From assembly GCA_041190985.1 (NCBI GenBank), contig JBEEPT010000151.1:1-45034 (forward strand): DNA of 45,034 nt. The letters run 5' to 3'. A program made the translations under genes and the position numbers. Source of the stretch: Malikia sp041190985 (GTDB lineage Bacteria > Pseudomonadota > Gammaproteobacteria > Burkholderiales > Burkholderiaceae_C). The notes beneath the pieces were generated by a model. The model did not search any database and was not told the DNA's origin. It saw nothing but the letters and a program-made list of their open reading frames with translations. Below are positions 34,301 to 45,034 of this stretch, piece after piece. Every line of letters starts with the position of its first letter. Within the stretch, counting starts at the first letter, position 1.

Positions 34301-35014
34301 GTGATCAACAAAATCTCCGCCTCGATCGCCGAGGCTCTGTCGGGCATCCAGGACGGAGCCACCGTGCTGATCGGCGGCTTCGGCACCGCCGGCATCCCGA
34401 ACGAACTCATCGACGGCCTGATCGAGCAGGGCGCGCGCGACCTGACCGTGGTCAACAACAACGCCGGCAATGCCGACACCGGCCTGGCCGCGCTGCTCAA
34501 GACCGGCCGCGTGCGCAAGATCATCTGCAGCTTCCCGCGCCAGGCCGACTCCTGGGTGTTCGACGAGCTGTACCGTGCCGGCAAGATCGAGCTCGAGCTG
34601 GTGCCACAGGGCAACCTGGCCGAGCGCCTGCGCGCAGCGGGTGCCGGCGTCGGCGCCTTCTTCACCCCGACCGGCTTCGGCACCGAGCTGGCCAAGAACG
34701 CCGATGGCAGCCCCAAGGAAACCCGCCGTATCAACGGCAAGGACTACGTACTCGAGTACCCGATCCACGGCGATGTCGCGCTGATCAAGGCCGAGGCCGG
34801 CGACCGCTGGGGCAACCTGATCTATCGCAAGGCCGCGCGCAACTTCGGCCCGGTGATGGCCACCGCGGCCAAGCGCACCATTGCCACCGTGCACGAGATC
34901 ATGGAACTCGGCAGCATGGACCCCGAGACCATCGTGACCCCGGGCATCTTCGTCTCGAACATCGTCAAGATCGAGCGCGTGGCCACCCAGGCCGGCGGTT
35001 TCAAGCAGGCCTGA
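34301..35014 (+). CDS. pcaI: 3-oxoadipate CoA-transferase, alpha subunit
   Basis: PcaI with PcaJ transfers CoA from succinyl-CoA to 3-oxoadipate. The 237-residue subunit A has the glycine-rich CoA-transferase signature VLIGGFGTAGIPNELIDGL (~20) and NNNAGNADTGLAALL (~52). The start is GTG at 34301 with AGGAG 8 bases before it. SCOT/AtoD-type acetoacetate transferases are related, but the pcaF neighbour and PcaR-type operator support the 3-oxoadipate role. pcaJ starts 13 bases downstream. Confidence 0.9.
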   Translation: MINKISASIAEALSGIQDGATVLIGGFGTAGIPNELIDGLIEQGARDLTVVNNNAGNADTGLAALLKTGRVRKIICSFPRQADSWVFDELYRAGKIELELVPQGNLAERLRAAGAGVGAFFTPTGFGTELAKNADGSPKETRRINGKDYVLEYPIHGDVALIKAEAGDRWGNLIYRKAARNFGPVMATAAKRTIATVHEIMELGSMDPETIVTPGIFVSNIVKIERVATQAGGFKQA

Positions 35015-35027
35015 AGCGGAGCAAGAC

Positions 35028-35672
35028 ATGAGCAACTACACCAAGCGCACCAAGCAGGAACTGGCACAGCGCGTCGCACAGGACATCTTTGACGGCGCCT
35101 ACGTCAACCTCGGCATCGGCCAGCCCACCCTGGTCGCCAACTACCTGCCCGAAGGCATGGAAGTCGTGCTGCACAGCGAGAACGGCATCCTCGGCATGGG
35201 CGCGGCCCCGGCCGAAGGCAGCGAGGACTACGACCTGATCAACGCCGGCAAGCAGCCGGTCACCCTGCTGCCGGGCGGCAGCTTCTTCCACCACGCCGAC
35301 AGCTTCGCGATGATGCGCGGCGGCCACCTCGACATCAGCGTGCTGGGCGCCTTCCAGGTCTCGGCCACCGGCGACCTGGCCAACTGGAGCACTGGCGAAC
35401 CCGGCGCCATCCCCGCCGTCGGCGGCGCGATGGACCTGGCGGTCGGCGCCAAGCAGACCTGGGTCATGATGGACCTGCTGACCAAGAAGGGCGAGAGCAA
35501 GGTCGTCAAGGCCTGCAGCTACCTGCTGACCGGCCTGGCCTGCGTCAAGCGCATCTACTCCGACCTGGCCACGCTCGAGTGCACCCCCGAGGGCCTCAAG
35601 CTGATCGACAAGGTCGAGGGTCTGGAGCATGCCGAGCTCGAGCGCCTGCTCGGCCTGCCGATCCAGGCCTGA
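35028..35672 (+). CDS. pcaJ: 3-oxoadipate CoA-transferase, beta subunit
   Basis: The 214-residue beta subunit carries the catalytic glutamate in LHSENGILGMGPAP-like context (here HSENGILGMGAAPAEG, ~47). Other family blocks are YVNLGIGQPTLVANYLPEGM (~24) and GGAMDLAVGAKQTWVMM (~128). It forms the active site at the interface with PcaI. Normal length. pcaF follows after 40 bases, so the three genes probably form one operon. Confidence 0.92.
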   Translation: MSNYTKRTKQELAQRVAQDIFDGAYVNLGIGQPTLVANYLPEGMEVVLHSENGILGMGAAPAEGSEDYDLINAGKQPVTLLPGGSFFHHADSFAMMRGGHLDISVLGAFQVSATGDLANWSTGEPGAIPAVGGAMDLAVGAKQTWVMMDLLTKKGESKVVKACSYLLTGLACVKRIYSDLATLECTPEGLKLIDKVEGLEHAELERLLGLPIQA

Positions 35673-35712
35673 GCGCGACCCGACACCCCATAACCACCCG
35701 AGAGAAGAGACC

Positions 35713-36915
<1,203 letters not shown>

Positions 36916-36966
36916 TCGACGCACCCGATACCAGGACTGGCCAGCCAGCGCGCTGATCGCCAGTCG

Positions 36967-37030
36967 AAGCCTCACACGGCACGGCCCAGCAGGTTCGCAT
37001 GCTGTGGAGGTGACCTGTGAGGCTTTTCAT
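36967..37030 (+). terminator. Branched hairpin after pcaF
   Basis: AAGCCTCACA (36967-36976) pairs perfectly with TGTGAGGCTT (37016-37025) and is followed by TTCATTT. The long loop holds an inner hairpin, CAGCA/TGCTG. It likely ends the pcaIJF transcript about 50 bases after pcaF. Confidence 0.5.
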
Positions 37031-37110
37031 TTGTGCCAGCCCATCCAGTCTGTCGCGGCGCCATGACACAGCGCTGAGCGCGGCCAATCAGAAAATCAGA
37101 AGAGACAAGC

Positions 37111-38451
37111 ATGAACCATTCCCGACTCAAGCCCCTCGTCGTCGCCCTCGCTGCCGCGACAACGCTGGCCATGCCCCATGCGGCATGGTCGCAAAGCCTC
37201 AGCGGCGACACCATCGACGCCCTGAAACAGAAAGTCGAACGCGTGCAGCCCAGGATGATCGAATGGCGCCGCCACATCCACCAGCACGCCGAGCTCTCGG
37301 GGCAGGAAGTGCAGACCGCCGCCTATGTGGCCAGGCATCTGCGCTCGCTGGGCTACCAGGTCCGGGAAGGCGTGGGGGGCACGGGCGTGGTCGGGGTGCT
37401 CAAGGGCGCCAGGCCGGGCCGGACCGTGGCCTTGCGCGCCGACATGGACGCGCTGCCGGTCGCGGAGGCCACTGGACTGCCTTTCGCATCGAAGCAGCGG
37501 CAGCCATACATGGGCTCGGAAGTGCCGGTCGCACACGCCTGCGGCCACGACGGACACACCGCGATGCTGATGGGCGCCGCCGAGGTCTTTGCCGGCATGC
37601 GCGACCAGATCAGCGGCACCATCGTGCTGCTGTTCCAGCCGGCCGAGGAAGGCGCTCCGCATGAGCTCAGGGAAGGGGAGAAGTTCGGTGCCGCGGCCAT
37701 GATTGCTGCCGGCGCGCTGGAGCCGAGGCCGGACGCCATCTTCGCCGCGCACCTGATCCCGAACATGCCGCGTGGCATCGCCTACAAGACCGGACCGGTC
37801 TTCGCCTCATCCGATGTCGTCAAGATCCGGATCAAGGGCAAGCAGACCCACGGTGCCATGCCCTGGGCCGGTGTCGATGCCATCTCGGTCGGATCGCAAC
37901 TGGTCAACTCGATGCAGACCATCGTGTCGCGCCAGCTCAATATCAGCAAGGAACCGGCCGTGCTGTCGATCGGCAAGTTCATTGGCGGCAACCGCAACAA
38001 CATCATTCCCGAGAGCGTCGAGCTGGAAGGCACCTTGCGCACCTTCGACGAAGAGATGCGCCGCGACGCCAAGGAACGCATCCGCAAGATGGCGACCCTG
38101 ATTGCCGAGGCCAACGGCGCCACGGCAGAAGTGAGCTTCCCGCCGGGCGGCTATTCCGCCACCATCAACCCGGAGGAGCTGATGAACGCGATGGCGCCCA
38201 TCCTGAAGCAGGTCAGCGACGGCAAGACCATGCCGGCCTCCAAGCTGATGGCATCGGAGGACTTCTCCGAATTCCAGAAGGAAGTCCCCGGCGTCTACAT
38301 CCTGGTCGGTGCGCCGCCGGCGGGCAAGGAAGCGGCCACCGCGGCCCCCAACCACAACCCCGCATTCGACTTCGACGAAGGCATGATGCAGCTGGGAACC
38401 AAGGCGCTGGCGGGCATGGCGCTGGAATTCCTCAGCCGCAAGGGCGACTGA
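37111..38451 (+). CDS. Exported M20-family amidohydrolase (HipO/AbgB-like)
   Basis: A 446-residue metallo-amidohydrolase with a signal peptide (~1-30, AAWSQS), so probably periplasmic. M20D features: HIHQHAELSGQE (~54), LRADMDALPVAEATGLPF (~110), the metal site HACGHDGHTAMLMGAAEV (~145) and EEGAPHE with the catalytic Glu (~190). Dimerisation insert ~215-325. Relatives hydrolyse N-acyl amino acids, hippurate, indole-acetyl-amino acids or p-aminobenzoyl-glutamate. Position right after the ben/cat/pca genes makes release of benzoate from hippurate an attractive but unproven role. Signal-bearing members are less common than cytoplasmic ones. It converges on pepP. Confidence 0.88.
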   Translation: MNHSRLKPLVVALAAATTLAMPHAAWSQSLSGDTIDALKQKVERVQPRMIEWRRHIHQHAELSGQEVQTAAYVARHLRSLGYQVREGVGGTGVVGVLKGARPGRTVALRADMDALPVAEATGLPFASKQRQPYMGSEVPVAHACGHDGHTAMLMGAAEVFAGMRDQISGTIVLLFQPAEEGAPHELREGEKFGAAAMIAAGALEPRPDAIFAAHLIPNMPRGIAYKTGPVFASSDVVKIRIKGKQTHGAMPWAGVDAISVGSQLVNSMQTIVSRQLNISKEPAVLSIGKFIGGNRNNIIPESVELEGTLRTFDEEMRRDAKERIRKMATLIAEANGATAEVSFPPGGYSATINPEELMNAMAPILKQVSDGKTMPASKLMASEDFSEFQKEVPGVYILVGAPPAGKEAATAAPNHNPAFDFDEGMMQLGTKALAGMALEFLSRKGD

Positions 38452-38460
38452 GATCCGGCA

Positions 38461-39854
<1,394 letters not shown>

Positions 39855-39858
<4 letters not shown>

Positions 39859-40625
39859 GGTGTGACGGTCTGATTGAGGGATGCGAGACGCTCGGGCGTG
39901 CCGACGTCGGTCCAGCGGCCATGGTAGAGCTGCGCGCTGACCCGGCCCAGGTCCATGGCGCGGCGCAGCAGGGGGCCCAGGGCCGCGGCCTGGCCCGCCG
40001 GATTGCCGGCGGCGATGTCGAGCAGCGGCGCCTGGAACAGCTCGCGCCGGTACAGGCCTATGGTGCTGTAGGTGTAGCGCTGGCCCGGCGCATCGGGCGC
40101 CAGGCTCAGCGCCAGCCCGTCGGGCGACAGCCCGAAGTCGCCGCGGGCGTTGTGCGCCGGGTTCGGCACCAGCCAGAGGTGGGCCAGCGCATCGCCGCGC
40201 GCGAAGCGCGCCAGCGCGGCGGGATCGAACTCGAAGCCGGGCACGAACACGTCACCGGCCACGACCCAGAACACCTCGTCGAGTAGCGGCAGCGCGCGCG
40301 CGATGCCGCCCGCGGTCTCGAGCGCGCCGCCAAAGTCCCGGCCCTCCATCGAATAGCGCAGCCTCAGCACGTCGGCCGCGCCGTCCTCGGTCCAGCAGGC
40401 ACCGAAGCGCGCCGGAATCTGCTCGCCCAGCCAGGCGGTGTTGACGACGGCGTCCGCCACGCCGGCGCGGACGAGCGCGGACAGGTGCCACTGCAGCAGC
40501 GGCCGTCCCTGCACTTCCAGCAGGGGCTTGGGACAGGTGTCGGTCAGCGGGCGCATGCGCTCGCCACGGCCGGCGGCGAGCACCATGGCCCGGGCACGGC
40601 CGGCGGCATCGGAAACTGGAATCAT
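39855..40625 (-). CDS. murU: N-acetylmuramate alpha-1-phosphate uridylyltransferase (MurU-like nucleotidyltransferase)
   Basis: A 256-residue sugar-phosphate nucleotidyltransferase. The N-terminal signature MVLAAGRGERMRPLTDTCPK followed by PLLEVQGRPLLQWHL, and VNTAWLGEQIPARFG, are close to MurU, which makes UDP-MurNAc in the peptidoglycan recycling bypass. ATG 40625 gives a normal-length protein. In many proteobacteria the AmgK kinase gene lies directly upstream; here it is missing and 291 non-coding bases follow. The neighbour pepP is a usual partner. Other mannose- or glucose-1-phosphate nucleotidyltransferases are less likely. Confidence 0.85.
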
Positions 40626-40916
40626 GAAGACGAGGCAATGGCGGCCACGGCGGGCCCGGCATGCCGATTCTGGCACGCTCCCGGCACGACCGCGAGATGC
40701 CAGCCCGTGCAACCTGCGCCAGACGGGGCCTTCCCCGATCATGGTCGAACCCGAATGCCGGGGCCCGGTCGTCAAGGCATCGGGCTTCACGCCTGACGAA
40801 TAAGCCACCCAGGCGTGAACGCACGACGGCACCCCACCCTGCCAACAGGGCGGAATGCCACCTTGCCAGGCAACTTGGCCTCACATCCCGTGATTGCCCA
40901 GTGGCGTTGGCGGCTC
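40626..40916. other. Intergenic region between murU and the molybdoenzyme gene
   Basis: I see no gene or clear terminator in these 291 bases. This is where amgK would be expected; translating the leftward strand here gives no kinase-like sequence. Confidence 0.55.
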
Positions 40917-43580
40917 TTATTTGGCTGGCACCCTCCTGACGCTGCAGACCGTATCGAACCACGCCTGCATGCCCACCAGCGGAGAAGGGTTCACCGGCAG
41001 TATGCCGTTGATGTTGACGCCGTTGCCTCGGCCGCCGCGGGACTCGTCCCACCACACCCCATGGTCCAGGTCGTCGAAGCGCGGCACCTTGTCCAGCGCC
41101 GGCTCGATGCCTGCCTGGCCTGTCGCAGCCAGGACGGCATGACGCCCACCGTTGCGGCCTTGCGAGGCCCGCCCACCGAGTTTCCAGCCCACCGAGTTGG
41201 AAACCGCCAGCACCTGGGGATGGATGCCTTCGGTGACAAACACCCTGATCCGGGCCGTGCCCACGACACGCTCCTGCCCAACCGGTGCCGCCTTGAAGGC
41301 CCGGTCTCCGCGCTGCCCGGAGTGCGGTCGGTAGGTGGTCAACTCCACCCAGTCGCCCGTCTTGACCCCGATGCGCCGCGCCGCGGACGGATGCATCCAC
41401 ATCGGGTTGTCGTGCACGATCTCCGACAGGTACTTCTGGGAAGCCGTGCGGCCCTGCGTGTGGACGTTCCACTTGAACGTGGTCAGCACCCAGCGATCCG
41501 GCGGCAACCGCTCCAGCCAGGGAACCGGATGGAAGGTGGGCATGCCGTCGTCCGCGATGCCGTGCGTACCAGCCACCCTGGCCACCTCCGGCGCATGGAT
41601 CTCAAACCGTCGGGACGGCGTGGCGAACCCTCGCAACGCTTCTCCACGGACCATGAGTCCGATGACTCGCTCCTTCCCCCCCTGGGCATCGGCTTTGAGG
41701 ATCAGCCCCGTCTGATCGTCGACACGGGATCCTGTCAGCTGCTGCTGCCCGAGCTTGCGCCGGTAGACCTCGTACGCCTTGGGCTGGCGCGTGTCGACAT
41801 GGACGCCGTAGTGCTTCATGTACTCGAAGCCGCTGGCAAACACCTTGCCGTCAGGCCCCTTGGTCGGCAGTCTGGAGCATTGCTCGCGCACGAAATCTTC
41901 GTGCGAACCATAGGCGAAGTACCGGGCTTGTTCCGGCTTCAGCCGCTTGCCGATGTTGATCAGCACATCGGGAAACGACACGGCTTCCCCGGGCGGGGGC
42001 ACCATGGGCTGGCGCAGCGTCACGTAGTGCTGCAACTCCAGGTTGTTGCGGATGTCCAGGCCCCAACGCTCCAGGTAGGTGGCATCGGGCAGGATCATGT
42101 CCGCGTAGTGCGCCATCTCGGAGTAGACGATGTCCGAACAGGCATGGAAGGGAATCAGCTTTTCATCGCGGAGGACGGCTTCGGCCGTGCTGCGCCCTTC
42201 GGGCCAGGTCATCGGCGACACGATGGTGTAGCTGAGGTAGACATCGACCCTGGCGCGGCCATCGCGGATGTAGTCGTAGACGACCTGGCCGACTTTCATC
42301 TTTTGCCAGAGGTTGGCCAGCGGCCATTCCGGCGGATCCTCCAGATCGGTTCGGATCTTCACCCTGGCCGGCTCAGGCTGGGGTGCCGGGTAGCTTGTTG
42401 GCGAGAGCTTCTCCTCCAGGCCGTAGCAATAGCCGCCCGGCTTGCCAATGGAACCCACCAGCGCATTGAGCATGACCACCGCCCGCTCGGCATTGAAGCC
42501 GTTGTAGTGGGCACCGGTCCCGCGGTTCGTGAATGCGGCGACCGCCGGCTTGGCCGAGGCGAACTCGATGGCCAGGCGCTCGATGTCCTGTGCCGGAACA
42601 CCCGAGAGCTTCTCTGCCCAGTCCGGCGTGCAAGCCGACAGCCACTGGCGGATCTGTGCCTCGCCCGGTTGCACGAAATCGGCCATGAACGAGCGGTCAT
42701 GCCGGTTCTCGCGCAGGATCACATGACCCATCGCCAAGGCGATCGCGCCTTCCGTTCCCGGAAAGGGCTGGAACCACTCGTCGCTGCGGCCGGCGGTGTT
42801 GGACAGACGCACATCGAAAGTGACCAGCTTGGCGCCATGATCGAATCGTGCCTTGACCACCCGGCTGACGAGATGCAGCCCACCCTGGTGCGCTTCGTAG
42901 AAGTTGGAGCCGAAGTTGAGGAAATAGCGGCAGCGCTCGGCGTCGATGGATTCCCAATCCGTCTCGCCGAGGCTCACGTAGTTGGCCGCACGCTTGTGCG
43001 ATGAGCAGATCGCCCGGTGGTTGAGCAAGACCGGCGAGCCAATCGCATTGAGGAATCGACTGAACTCCGCCTCGTAGCGGGATCGCCCCTGATGGATCGC
43101 GACCCGCTCCGGATGCCCGTCGTCAACGCACTGGCGGATGCGGGCGGCGATCTCGTCATATGCCTCATCCCATGTGATGCGCTTCCACAGCCCCTCGCCG
43201 CGCTTGCCTACCCGCTTGAGCGGGAACAGCAGCCGCTCCGGGTTTGAGTTGATCGTCGGTCCGCTCTGCCCCTTGGCACAGGTCATGAAGCTCGCCATGT
43301 TCGGATCCAGCGGGTTGCCCCGGATCTTGACGACCTTGCCGTCCACGACGAAACCTTCAATGCCACAGACCGTCGAGCAGTTCAGGCAAACGCTTTTCAC
43401 CGACTGGGCCTGGCGATAGTCGGTCATGACCTTCTTGGCTGAGCCCGCGGCATCGACCCTGTAGTTCAAGGGTTCGCTCATGGCAGCCGACGCGTCCTGC
43501 GGCGTCAGCAGGATGGTCTCGCCCAGCGCCAGGGTTGCCAGCGCGCCAATGCCTGACTTGATGAATTGACGGCGCTCCAT
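40917..43580 (-). CDS. Molybdopterin oxidoreductase catalytic subunit (DMSO reductase superfamily)
   Basis: An 887-residue catalytic subunit with a Tat-type N-terminus (ERRQFIKSGIGALATLALG), so it is probably exported folded to the periplasm. One [4Fe-4S] cluster is bound by Cys65, Cys68, Cys72 (CLNCSTVC) and Cys101 (MTCAKGQ). The putative Mo ligand is Cys192 in HRAICSSHKR. Domain order is typical: Fe4S4, molybdopterin regions, and C-terminal dinucleotide-binding domain (~740-887). The family covers polysulfide, thiosulfate, tetrathionate and arsenate reductases and sulfite dehydrogenase SoeA; I cannot choose. It overlaps the Fe-S subunit gene by 3 bases. No NrfD/PsrC anchor or TorD chaperone gene is seen in the window. 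Confidence 0.85.
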   Translation of the reverse strand: MERRQFIKSGIGALATLALGETILLTPQDASAAMSEPLNYRVDAAGSAKKVMTDYRQAQSVKSVCLNCSTVCGIEGFVVDGKVVKIRGNPLDPNMASFMTCAKGQSGPTINSNPERLLFPLKRVGKRGEGLWKRITWDEAYDEIAARIRQCVDDGHPERVAIHQGRSRYEAEFSRFLNAIGSPVLLNHRAICSSHKRAANYVSLGETDWESIDAERCRYFLNFGSNFYEAHQGGLHLVSRVVKARFDHGAKLVTFDVRLSNTAGRSDEWFQPFPGTEGAIALAMGHVILRENRHDRSFMADFVQPGEAQIRQWLSACTPDWAEKLSGVPAQDIERLAIEFASAKPAVAAFTNRGTGAHYNGFNAERAVVMLNALVGSIGKPGGYCYGLEEKLSPTSYPAPQPEPARVKIRTDLEDPPEWPLANLWQKMKVGQVVYDYIRDGRARVDVYLSYTIVSPMTWPEGRSTAEAVLRDEKLIPFHACSDIVYSEMAHYADMILPDATYLERWGLDIRNNLELQHYVTLRQPMVPPPGEAVSFPDVLINIGKRLKPEQARYFAYGSHEDFVREQCSRLPTKGPDGKVFASGFEYMKHYGVHVDTRQPKAYEVYRRKLGQQQLTGSRVDDQTGLILKADAQGGKERVIGLMVRGEALRGFATPSRRFEIHAPEVARVAGTHGIADDGMPTFHPVPWLERLPPDRWVLTTFKWNVHTQGRTASQKYLSEIVHDNPMWMHPSAARRIGVKTGDWVELTTYRPHSGQRGDRAFKAAPVGQERVVGTARIRVFVTEGIHPQVLAVSNSVGWKLGGRASQGRNGGRHAVLAATGQAGIEPALDKVPRFDDLDHGVWWDESRGGRGNGVNINGILPVNPSPLVGMQAWFDTVCSVRRVPAK

Positions 43581-44299
43581 CAGGCGGCTCCTTGGGGCTT
43601 GAATGCCACGGTTCCATAGTCCGACTTGAGCTCAGCCCAGGTATCGATCTCGTAGGTGAACGGATCGTGGTTGCGCCCCTTGGGGATCTTCTTCTCCGCC
43701 TCGCGCGGCACCACGGTGCCGATGCCGCGGTATTGCACTCGGGGCCTGGCGCCCTCCTCTGGCTTGAGAACGCTCAACTCGGACGCATGGCTCGCCTTGA
43801 ACCGGCTGATCTTGCTGCCCGGATCATTCAGATCGCCGAAGACGAACGCCTCGGACGGGCAGACCTCGACGCAGGCAGGCACCATGCCCACTTCCAGGCG
43901 ATGGCTGCACAGGTCGCATATGTCGGCCACCTTGGCCACCGGGTCGATGTGGATGGCGCCATAAGGACAGGCGGCGACGCAAGCGCCCGATTGATCGCAG
44001 GTCGAGGCATTGATGCGCACCACACCGTCTGCGCCCTGGCTGATTGACTGGGTGGGACAAGCCTTCAGGCATGGAGCATCCTCGCAATGCATGCACAGCG
44101 AGGGCAGGAAAGCACGCTTGAGCGTCTGCTTGCCGACGGAATCCGCACCCACGTAGTCGTGGTAGTACACCTTGGTGCGGAAGCCGCCCAAGGACACCGA
44201 GTTCTCGACCTTGCAGGCCACCGAGCAGGCATGACAGCCAATGCAGCGCTGGGTATCGATCGCCAGTCTCCATTCCGGGGTGTTCACAGAGTTGAACAT
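43580..44299 (-). CDS. Four-cluster ferredoxin-like subunit of the molybdoenzyme
   Basis: A 239-residue electron-transfer subunit of the DmsB/PsrB/TtrB type. Four cysteine groups are visible: CIGCHACSVAC (~16-26), CMHCEDAPCLKAC (~69-81), CDQSGACVAAC (~101-111) and CDLCSHRLEVGMVPACVEVC (~131-150), enough for four [4Fe-4S] clusters. I chose the ATG at 44299, preceded by AAAGGA, over a TTG at 44305. It lacks a signal peptide and would travel with the Tat-exported large subunit. Its stop codon overlaps the start of the catalytic subunit (ATGA). It would normally pass electrons to or from a membrane quinone subunit, which is not encoded here. Confidence 0.88.
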   Translation of the reverse strand: MFNSVNTPEWRLAIDTQRCIGCHACSVACKVENSVSLGGFRTKVYYHDYVGADSVGKQTLKRAFLPSLCMHCEDAPCLKACPTQSISQGADGVVRINASTCDQSGACVAACPYGAIHIDPVAKVADICDLCSHRLEVGMVPACVEVCPSEAFVFGDLNDPGSKISRFKASHASELSVLKPEEGARPRVQYRGIGTVVPREAEKKIPKGRNHDPFTYEIDTWAELKSDYGTVAFKPQGAA

Positions 44300-44345
44300 C
44301 TCCAATCCTTTCTTCGTGTCGCCGGTGTTTTACTCCAGTTTGCTG

Positions 44346-44997
44346 TCATTTTTCAGGCTGACCCGTGTCATGCGGCGTATCTGCCTGCTGCAGGAGCTGC
44401 TCCAGCGCCTCGCTGAAGTCGCAGGCCCGCATGGCGCGGGCGAATGCCGCAAAGCCGTCCCCCATGACCGCCTGGATCAGTGCCTCGTTTTCCTTGAACA
44501 GTGGCTCGCTGGCGGCGTTGCTGTCCTGCAGCATCGCCACCAGTTCATCCCTGAGTCGCGGCCATCGGTCCAGGTCGATTGAAGAGTGCGCCGTTTGCCG
44601 CCCGGCTTCGGTCAACCGTTGGCGCAGCGACTGGATCAAGGGGCTGAGCAGGCGCTCCACCTCGTCCAGGTGTTGGCGGATGGCGCTTTCCAGTGCCTCG
44701 GCGGCAGCCGCCACGGCCTGTGCTCCGATCTGGGCCGACACCCCCCTTGAAAGTGTGCGCCAGGTCTTCTGCCGCCTGCCTGTCGCCTTGGGCCAGGGCG
44801 ACAAACTCCTGTTCCTGCGTCAAAATCGGTTGTATGGAGGCCTGGTACGACGAGCGGCCCAGTTGTCATGCTCCCACCAGGATGACCACGGCGACCGGCA
44901 GGAAGACCCGAAGGAACTGACTGACCACCTCCCGCCGTTCAGATGCTTGCCGGCCAGCCGAGGCGTCGCCCTGGAAAAATCCCAAGGAAAACCTCAT
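44346..44997 (-). pseudogene. Decayed hybrid sensor kinase: N-terminal helix joined to C-terminal HPt domain
   Basis: One frame starts with ATG at 44997 and reads a kinase-like N-terminus with a membrane helix (SQFLRVFLPVAVVILVGA), then hits TGA at 44866-44868. The same frame continues QEFVALAQGDRQAAEDLAHT then FKG, the histidine motif of an HPt domain. In a run of six C on the given strand (44741-44746) the frame is lost; removing one base joins it to VSAQIGAQAVAAAAEALESA and the rest of the HPt domain with its C-terminal extension, ending at 44346. The periplasmic, kinase and receiver regions are absent. It may be a relic of the sensor for the adjacent molybdoenzyme. The 37 bases beyond 44997 show nothing I can name. 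Confidence 0.6.
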
Positions 44998-45034
44998 TCG
45001 GTGGTTGACGAGTGGTGGCACAGTGACCGTCTCA

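Overview
The window is GC-rich, densely coded and tightly spaced, with the gene content of a chromosomal segment from a betaproteobacterium, most likely order Burkholderiales (Comamonadaceae-like or a close family). The reasons are high third-position GC, the gene families (LutABC with an LldP permease, Bug-type solute-binding protein, FrmRAB, ApaG, ThiL-Nudix-PgpA-PncC cluster, PepP-MurU pair) and the abundance of LysR regulators. This placement is inference; no rRNA or marker phylogeny was available. No tRNA, rRNA or CRISPR array was seen.

Layout. 1-142: start of a leftward pyruvate carboxylase. 477-5048: L-lactate uptake and oxidation (lldP-lutABC), convergent with a GcvA-type LysR gene. 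6085-9195: an accessory patch with an IS701-like transposase relic, then frmR-frmA-frmB (glutathione-dependent formaldehyde detoxification) lying exactly between an 18-bp inverted repeat whose right copy holds the end of an IS5-type transposase remnant. 9196-19156: housekeeping block (MFS transporter, rpe, apaG, thiL, Nudix hydrolase, pgpA, pncC, SEC-C protein, Lon-like protease, bacteriohemerythrin). 19163-30186: benzoate and catechol degradation (benM, benABCD-pcaD, catR, catBC plus a Bug protein, catA). 30278-33365: a Cpx-like envelope-stress locus (small membrane protein, Spy/CpxP-like protein, cpxRA) with a GTAAA-N5-GTAAA box. 33382-36915: IclR regulator and pcaIJF. 37111-38451: exported M20 amidohydrolase. 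38461-40625: murU-pepP. 40917-44299: a two-gene molybdenum/iron-sulfur oxidoreductase operon of unknown substrate. 44346-44997: a decayed hybrid sensor kinase.

How the genes work together. Together ben, cat and pca genes encode every step from benzoate to TCA-cycle metabolites: BenABC makes the cis-dihydrodiol, BenD makes catechol, CatA cleaves it to cis,cis-muconate, CatB and CatC give 3-oxoadipate enol-lactone, PcaD gives 3-oxoadipate, PcaIJ attaches CoA and PcaF yields succinyl-CoA and acetyl-CoA. Three local regulators have visible operator candidates: ATAC-N7-GTAT pairs with identical geometry at benA and catA (BenM/CatM type), an inverted repeat at catB (CatR), and a three-repeat site at pcaI (PcaR/PcaU type). 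No benzoate permease is present; only an orphan Bug binding protein sits in the cat cluster.

The most unusual signals are the transposon-like boundaries around frmRAB with matching 3-bp flanks, intrinsic terminators inside the ben operon, the four-repeat Cpx control region, and the anchor-less molybdoenzyme operon beside a dead sensor kinase.
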